64,000 bases of DNA. It comes from Lineus longissimus. Lineage: Eukaryota > Nemertea > Pilidiophora > Heteronemertea > Lineidae. The position numbers and the translations under genes were made by a program. Below are positions 58,019 to 64,000 of the stretch, one piece after another. The stretch is taken from positions 4,650,001 through 4,714,000 of the forward strand of contig NC_088308.1 in the NCBI RefSeq assembly GCF_910592395.1, in the 5' to 3' direction. The notes under the pieces were generated by a model. It was not told the origin of the DNA, did no database searches, and worked only from the letters and a program-made list of their open reading frames with translations. The stretch's first letter is position 1. Each line of letters opens with the position of its first letter.

Positions 58019-59721
58019 GTGATTTAAACCAAGGTGTTTATGTGTTCGGTGATATTTAAGGGGTCGATCGCTATAGCCTGCGATAAACGCAAACCAAAAC
58101 CGGATAGAGCTGAAGTAAAGAGCCTTCATTATTCCATAATGAAAACATTCACCGTTGCAAATATTGATATGTTCTTAACATCGCGCTCAGACAACCGCTA
58201 GCAGACATTCGATGAAAGGTTTGATTCTTTTTAACATCGCGCTCAAACAAACACGTGCAAACAATCGCGACGACCTTCCTTTGCCTCAGATTTCTTAACG
58301 ATCCCTGTGCAAAGACTAAAGAAGCTAATCTGTGTGAGGGGTAAGCCTTTCCTTTGATCAGATATGATTTTCGAGTCTATAAAATACTTTGCTCTTCTTC
58401 TGTGTTGGGTGATATGAATAAAGAATAGTAAATGCTTTTACTTTACATGTACATGTAGTTTGGTACAGAAAGGTCTTATTTAATGTATGATTCAATAACT
58501 AGCTTTTGGGGCAATACAGATTTCGAGGTACGCTGCGTTTTGGCATAAATATGAACATATAATTCAAACTAAGAAAGGCAAACCTCCAAAATCTGTATTT
58601 CATTCGAATTGATTATTGATACGCCTATTTGATTACAGAAGGGCTACTGACCAGAAATCGCTGTTCCGCTTGAGTTTTTTATTTTTCATTGAAGCATACC
58701 TGTACCTGTATTAGCTGCGGACTAGAATCTGAATATCTCACAGGAGTTGATTTCTATTTCGTTTTGATTTCATTGCGCCGTTTCGTATTTCGTGGTTTAC
58801 CGGTGCCTATAAATAATTGTGTCAGATGATAAAAAACATTTTATCGGTTCTTGTCTTTAAAAGTATATTGTTATATATCTTACTTCGTGCCCATAGTATT
58901 TTGTGCATCAGATGGGAAAAAAAGTTTTTTCCGGGTTCCCGTTTTTTAAAACAACAACACCGGTATATGTGTTGATGCGCATGCTTAAAAACCTTCTAAT
59001 GAAAATTTTCCGACGTCTGAAAGCAAACCGTGAGTTAAGATAAAGTGATTGGAGGTAACAAAGCATAAAATATCACCACTGTCAAGCTTCTGCAGGCAGT
59101 ATTCAACTTTTTTGCCTTAACAAAATGGCTCATGTTAACGAGTAGGCCGTGGACTTTTCAACACTTAGTCATGGTGGGCAGGAATTAGCTCAAGGCCCTT
59201 GCTATGCAAGTATGTAATCTAAATAATTGATTAAAGAATTATTGATTCTATGAGTGCGATATCTGCCAACATTTGTCTCCTCTTCCTTTCAGATCTCCCC
59301 CTTTCTTATACGATACCAAGGTTACATGTACATGTATATTAGAGCGGCTAAGATGTCGAAATTTCCGGCCTCAAAGTTTACTGATGAGAAGTCGACTCGC
59401 CGCAGAATGACTGCCAGTGTTTTAAAGTTCTATCGTATATTCAAGTCTCTTAGCTCGGCCCTATATACAATGTATGATGTTACTATTGTATCAAGGTACT
59501 AAAGCTAATAATATATCAACGATATTAGATTAATATAGCGCCAACTTTCTCTTTTGAGTACGCGATCGATCTGGACGAGAAAGGCGTCTGTATTTTCTAA
59601 GGAAGAAGAGGAAGACGAAGAAGAACGGTGTTAGCCGGCTCCAAACAATTCGAATTATTTGGTGAAAGTGTCAGTAGTCAGTTCCTATGAGACGCCAGCG
59701 AGATGAATCAAAAGTGACCAA

Positions 59722-59771
59722 ATATTTCATGCAGCGATATGTTTGTGCAGAAATATCGCTGCATGAAATAT
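59722..59771. repeat. perfect 19-bp inverted repeat, 12-nt loop
   Basis: ATATTTCATGCAGCGATAT (59,722-59,740) is the exact complement of 59,753-59,771. After one mismatch two more base pairs form, so the stem approaches 22 bp. This is short for a microRNA precursor. A MITE remnant or regulatory palindrome is also possible. Confidence 0.85.
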
Positions 59772-61289
59772 ATGTACATCGGCTGTCTAATGGGGAAGGG
59801 TAACTCACCTCGTTTTGCCGTTTTGCCTTGGTGTCTCTCCGTTTTCGTCCATAAACGTGGAAAAATCGTGACGGAGACACCGCGTCCGGTAACTTTATTG
59901 GTCGCCGCGGCAGTATCTCTTTGGCGAATTCTATTATTTTTCGTTTCTCTATGTGGTTCATATTGGACAGCATTTGGTATTCATTATTTTCTGCAAAGAT
60001 ATCAAATCAAGAATATTTATTCGACAAGAAGTATATAGCATTAGCGAGCCGATTTCTTTCGCCAACAGAAATGATTTAGGCATTTTATTACCATCGGCAG
60101 TCTACGGTTGGAGTGGACAGTCTCTGAACCGTCTAATCAGCGACAGTCGGGTTCAGCTGCATGGGTCGATGGTTCTCTAGCGCCAGTCTTGTCATACCCC
60201 TCCCCTCCGCATTAGTCTCCCTCATTTCACCCGACCCACGTTTTGAACTATTGATATTTTCATGACGATGTTTTACTCGAACCTATTATTTCAGGATGGG
60301 ATCATTGAAACAGTACGTTAGTGCAATAAGGCCATGTTTGTGAGCTAAGAATCTATTATTTCTTCCACGATTTTTAGTTAAATCATGTTTCCCAAACTTT
60401 CCGAGCGTTGAAAATCACCGTGGGATAACGTTTCAGCTAACAAACAGGTAAATTTTTCCAGGAGTATATATAGTGTTGACACTAATGTGACGTTATCATT
60501 TTCATTATCAAGGCCCTATTTTTACCCGGCTCTCTGAAATAAATATGAATTATAAATATATTGTTACATTTTTTTAATGGAATTATTGACGTCACAATAC
60601 CTACAGCGTACCTCCGCAACACGTAATAATTAAAAAAACCAAATTACAGTTTACTTCGTTTGAAAATAATCTTTTATTCCTCCGTACAAATTGCCTTTCG
60701 CCCAGGCGTCTTTTATTAGTCGCGGCATTACAATTGTTGTTTATTTTTGCGCTCGAGGCCACATGTTTTATAGCTGAATTGTCAATTTTGCCACAATTCG
60801 TCAGTTTATTTCCCACAGATTGGAGTATTTACCCACGCGAACCCAACTACATGTATCTGTCTTACTGGCACCGTGCCATCAACATTCACCCCGCTTTCAC
60901 CAAGGGATCATCGGAATTAATGCTCGTTCGCCTCTCAGTGAGTCACAGAAAAAAGGGACCTGCTTGGCTGTTCAGGGTCTTTTTTAGTAATAGTAATAAT
61001 TTGACCATTGGTTCTAATTTGGAAATGAACAGAAAGGGTTAGATTTTGCTTGCAAAAGTGATATTTCATAAAATTTGTTTCAGTTGTTGAATAACTCGTT
61101 TCATGTCCTTACAATTAAACTAAAAATGATGTTTACATAAAACAAAGAAAATTATATCAAAACAGACATAGTTAGCAAGAAAAGCCCCAGGTTATGCTTA
61201 ACGGTGTAAACACTAGAACTTCAATTTCCGTTTCAACTTCTCCCTACATGTATGACAGTCTTTGACCAGCCTCGTCCCGAGTCATTGCG

Positions 61290-61670
61290 CCTCCACCAAT
61301 AGCATTCCGCGAAGTTACTATTTATAGCTCACAAGGTCATTTGCATAAGATATTGATGACGATTTAGTCACGTGACAGTCGGACATCGACACTTATTTCT
61401 CCGCATTTGAGCTTATTTCAAAGTCAATTATCTTTGATCCTGCATTGTTTTTAGCATGAATGATACCATAGAGTCAGAGAGAGAAATATTCAGAACAATT
61501 ATGTAGTATTTCCAACACTCGGACATGTGCCAGATTGAATCTAACTGCCCTAGTTAGAAAGCCTGAATCCATTACGAAACCGCATGTTTGTCAGACATTG
61601 CCTGTAATTCAGGGATGGGGAAATAGAGGGCAGCAGCTGCAGTGACGTCATCTTCGCGGAATGCTATTCT
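61290..61670. promoter_or_regulatory. possible regulatory segment bounded by a 17-bp inverted repeat
   Basis: AATAGCATTCCGCGAAG (ending 61,314) is inverted at 61,652-61,668. Between them lie ATTTGCAT (61,339-61,346), GTCACGTGAC (61,367-61,376) and TGACGTCA (about 61,643). The same octamer plus GTCACGTGAC pair occurs in the MRTF intron at 23,195-23,216. The role is inferred. Confidence 0.25.
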
Positions 61671-62090
61671 TGACGCAAGAGGTTGGATTGTAGCTATGAC
61701 GTAGAATGTATTAACATTTGAAAGTCAAGATTACATGGTGGCCTACATATAGGAGAGGAATTTATCTGATATTTCGACTTTCCCAACATATACATTTCCA
61801 TAGTATACGCGCGTATACAAGCACATGAAGTATTATGCGTGTGGTGTTTCCAAAAACCATGTCAAATACGTCGTCGGTTTGAAAACTGTAGGTGGTCATG
61901 CGCAGTGGCATCAGCGAACTTGCTTGAATATAGTAATGACTGTTGATTTATTTTGATTTCTAGCTGGGTGAGGTTGGACCTATTATAGCATAGCGTTACA
62001 ATCCCTCTCCAAAAGCGGTTGGTGGTGGGGCTTCGTGAAAGATGTTAATTCGCATGTTGTTCCTAAATGCCCCGGGTTCAGCTGAAAACG

Positions 62091-62331
62091 TAATGGTAAG
62101 TTGACAAATTTAAGGTTGTTGCTGATGACCAAACTCCTTGGTGAGTTGACCAACTTTGAAGTCAACTTACCAGCTTTAGATTTGTCAGTTTACGATTTGA
62201 ATTGGTCAGCGTAATGGTAAGTTGACAAATTTAAGGTTGTTGCTGATGACCAAACTCCTTGGTGAGTTGACCAACTTTGAAGTCAACTTACCAGCTTTAG
62301 ATTTGTCAGTTTACGATTTGAATTGGTCAGC
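62091..62331. repeat. 121-bp tandem duplication, two copies
   Basis: TAATGGTAAGTTGACAAATT begins at 62,091 and 62,212, and the two copies look identical throughout. Each unit contains an internal inverted repeat, GGTAAGTTGAC with GTCAACTTACC. Confidence 0.95.
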
Positions 62332-63205
62332 AGAAGGCTGATAGGTTCATGTCAAACCACACAAAACATGTTTTGACTCGACTTGGTGGTCGCAATGATG
62401 GATTGATTCACTGCCGCTCCCGCCAAACAATCTGGCGAATAGAGAATTACCACCCAGGGGAGCGATTGCCGTCAGAGTAAATGTCCGCAATGATTATCTT
62501 AGAAGCGGGAAGTGGAGAATAGCCAACTGGTTATCATGGTCACCGGAAGAGAATGGATCACATTTACGAGTGGCGTAGGTAGAGTAGGTGGTTGTGGGGT
62601 GGGGAGTGATTACGGCCGTGTTTATTAGACGAGATATTAATGCAACTTAATCCAACAGATGAGCAACAGGCATGGTTACTTTCTGTGCATCAATCTCACA
62701 GATACACTCCCGGATATACTTTAAATGCCTTCTGGGATCTAAAGTTTGTTGACATAAAAACTTTTGCAATATCGGAATATCTCAACTTCATTTCCTCTTC
62801 AAATCAGCAGGTGCAGTTGTTAAACATTGTCGTAGGAATTGCCGGGAGAGAGTGCCGGTCAGTCTGCGCCCCGATTAGCTGACAGATGGTTATTTGCTCA
62901 ACCACTTCGTAGTGGATTTGAATATACTCCACCTCTCGACATTTCAAACGAATCAAATTTTGTATCCGGTGTAGGAGTACCCAAAACCTGTATCTCAGGA
63001 TCCTTTGTAATGGGACTGATTTCAGTGCTTCGTTTCTCGAGCCAGGATTTTCCATAGGGTAGGTTGTTGAGTGTATAGCCAAATACATGTAATAGGAACA
63101 AACGAAATGATGATAATTCTGTTAGCGCCAATAACTCCGTCCCGAAATTTCCCAATTCGCCCATTAGTGATTATAACATCGAACCAACAATATCAGCGGC
63201 TGTTA

Positions 63206-63389
63206 CAATCCAAATCACAATTGACATCCCGTTAATCGGGTCAATGGCGCGTCAGTGGCGCCTCATTGACGCGCTACCAAGCGCGTAGGTCGCGCGTAAT
63301 TTACGCGAAGAGATCGAGATGAACGCGTCACTGGTACGTTGCGCGTCACTGACGCGAAGCAGGAGGGATGTCATTTGTGACTTGGACTG
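63206..63389. mobile_element. 184-bp MITE-like element flanked by TA
   Basis: The left end CAATCCAAATCACAATTGAC and ATCCC is the inverse of the right end GGGATGTCATTTGTGACTTG and GACTG with about 3 mismatches in 25 bp. TA lies on both sides (63,204-63,205 and 63,390-63,391), as for Tc1/mariner insertions. The interior has many (T)GACGCG and GCGCGTCA(C/G)TG motifs. No ORF is present. Confidence 0.7.
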
Positions 63390-63391
63390 TA

Positions 63392-64000
63392 CTTTCTGCC
63401 TCTAATTTTGTGACGCTTGAAAATCATAGAAATATGACAATATGCCTGAGGAAATAGTAAATACATTTACACGATGTTACCGCAAACGCAGATGGACCGA
63501 TGTTGATGGTACAATAGTCGGTACGCAGTCGCGTATAAACTTAAATACGTCGTCGCGTGAATCCCCACCAACACAGACCGCCATTTTGAATCCAGCACTC
63601 CACAATTCGTGGAATGGATTACAGGCGGGAGAGAATCATAGCGATCGGTCACAGCCTATGCACCCTAAAAACTTTACACAAATTACACTGGCACGTTCTT
63701 TTTTTATACTTGTATGTTCAGGTGCTCTGCGCGTTTTCGGTTGAACCTCATGGTGTGCTAAGAATCTGTCTGGCAAGAGAGATATCATTTGATCAGCTTG
63801 TAGAATGCACGACCCGCCCCCTGTTTTCTGCGAAGTAATAGTTTTCAGCGATTGAAGTAGTTTTTCCTTTCACTGGTTTACATCTTCTTGCACTTCCAAT
63901 CGGCGGCAGGAAAAACGAACCCTTTGAGTCATACATTTGTTAAATGAGGTTTGTTCAACATGACTTGATGTTGATTGCAGTCGGTGTTCAGACTCTAGTG
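63392..64000. other. right edge, no supported gene
   Basis: A 100-codon frame (63,442-63,744) starts just after the element above. Its peptide has no recognisable domain, and I see no splice or promoter context to support it. Confidence 0.4.

Larger units (their letters stand above)
58019..63203. other. non-coding stretch with scattered repeats
   Basis: I see no supported gene. It contains a 19-bp hairpin (59,722-59,771), a segment with octamer, E-box and CRE motifs (61,290-61,670) and a 121-bp duplication (62,091-62,331). Open frames reach about 102 codons (60,734-61,042) without known motifs. Confidence 0.5.

Overview
This is a window of animal nuclear genome. It carries three spliced genes with GT/AG introns of about 0.2 to 5 kb, long non-coding stretches, and many tandem arrays and short inverted-repeat elements. 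The families found (MRTF, LYRM1, TAB1) are bilaterian. The gene structures, the frequent TACATGTA-type palindromes and the repeat content suggest a marine invertebrate, perhaps a lophotrochozoan. I cannot name the species from the sequence.

Layout. Positions 1-18,000 hold no gene I can support and may be upstream sequence or a long first intron of the next gene. A myocardin-related transcription factor gene (MRTF) is on the + strand. Seven confident coding exons run from 19,296 to 30,757, and a possible extra cassette or alternative first exon lies at 18,027-18,305. Its 3' UTR follows, then a cluster of three different tandem arrays (37.0-39.6 kb). Next is a small four-exon gene on the - strand (40,496-41,747), which I identify as LYRM1 from its LYR-family helix and the IHYKNPYPRP signature. 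A six-exon TAB1 gene is on the + strand (44,751-48,354). LYRM1 and TAB1 are divergent, and a 1.87-kb foldback element with about 105-bp inverted ends sits between their start codons. Downstream of TAB1 are a degenerate ~75-bp array (48.9-50.6 kb), a 520-bp near-perfect palindromic element (51.56-52.08 kb), and about 11 kb of AT-rich sequence without a recognisable gene. A 184-bp TA-flanked inverted-repeat element lies near the right end.

Function. The three genes do not form one pathway. MRTF is an actin-regulated SRF coactivator, LYRM1 is a mitochondrial LYR-family protein, and TAB1 activates the kinase TAK1 and binds p38. Their adjacency may reflect old linkage: from general knowledge, human TAB1 and MRTFA both lie in 22q13, and LYRM1 and MRTFB both lie on 16p.

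Most notable observations: (i) the predicted TAB1 keeps aspartates at three PP2C metal-site positions that human TAB1 has lost; (ii) a foldback element occupies the divergent LYRM1/TAB1 promoter region; (iii) a 520-bp palindrome has TTA flanks and nested hairpins; (iv) two short mobile or interspersed repeat families can be recognised by comparing the window with itself; (v) a symmetric 279-nt open exon lies upstream of the MRTF RPEL exons, while no RPEL1 exon is visible in the window.
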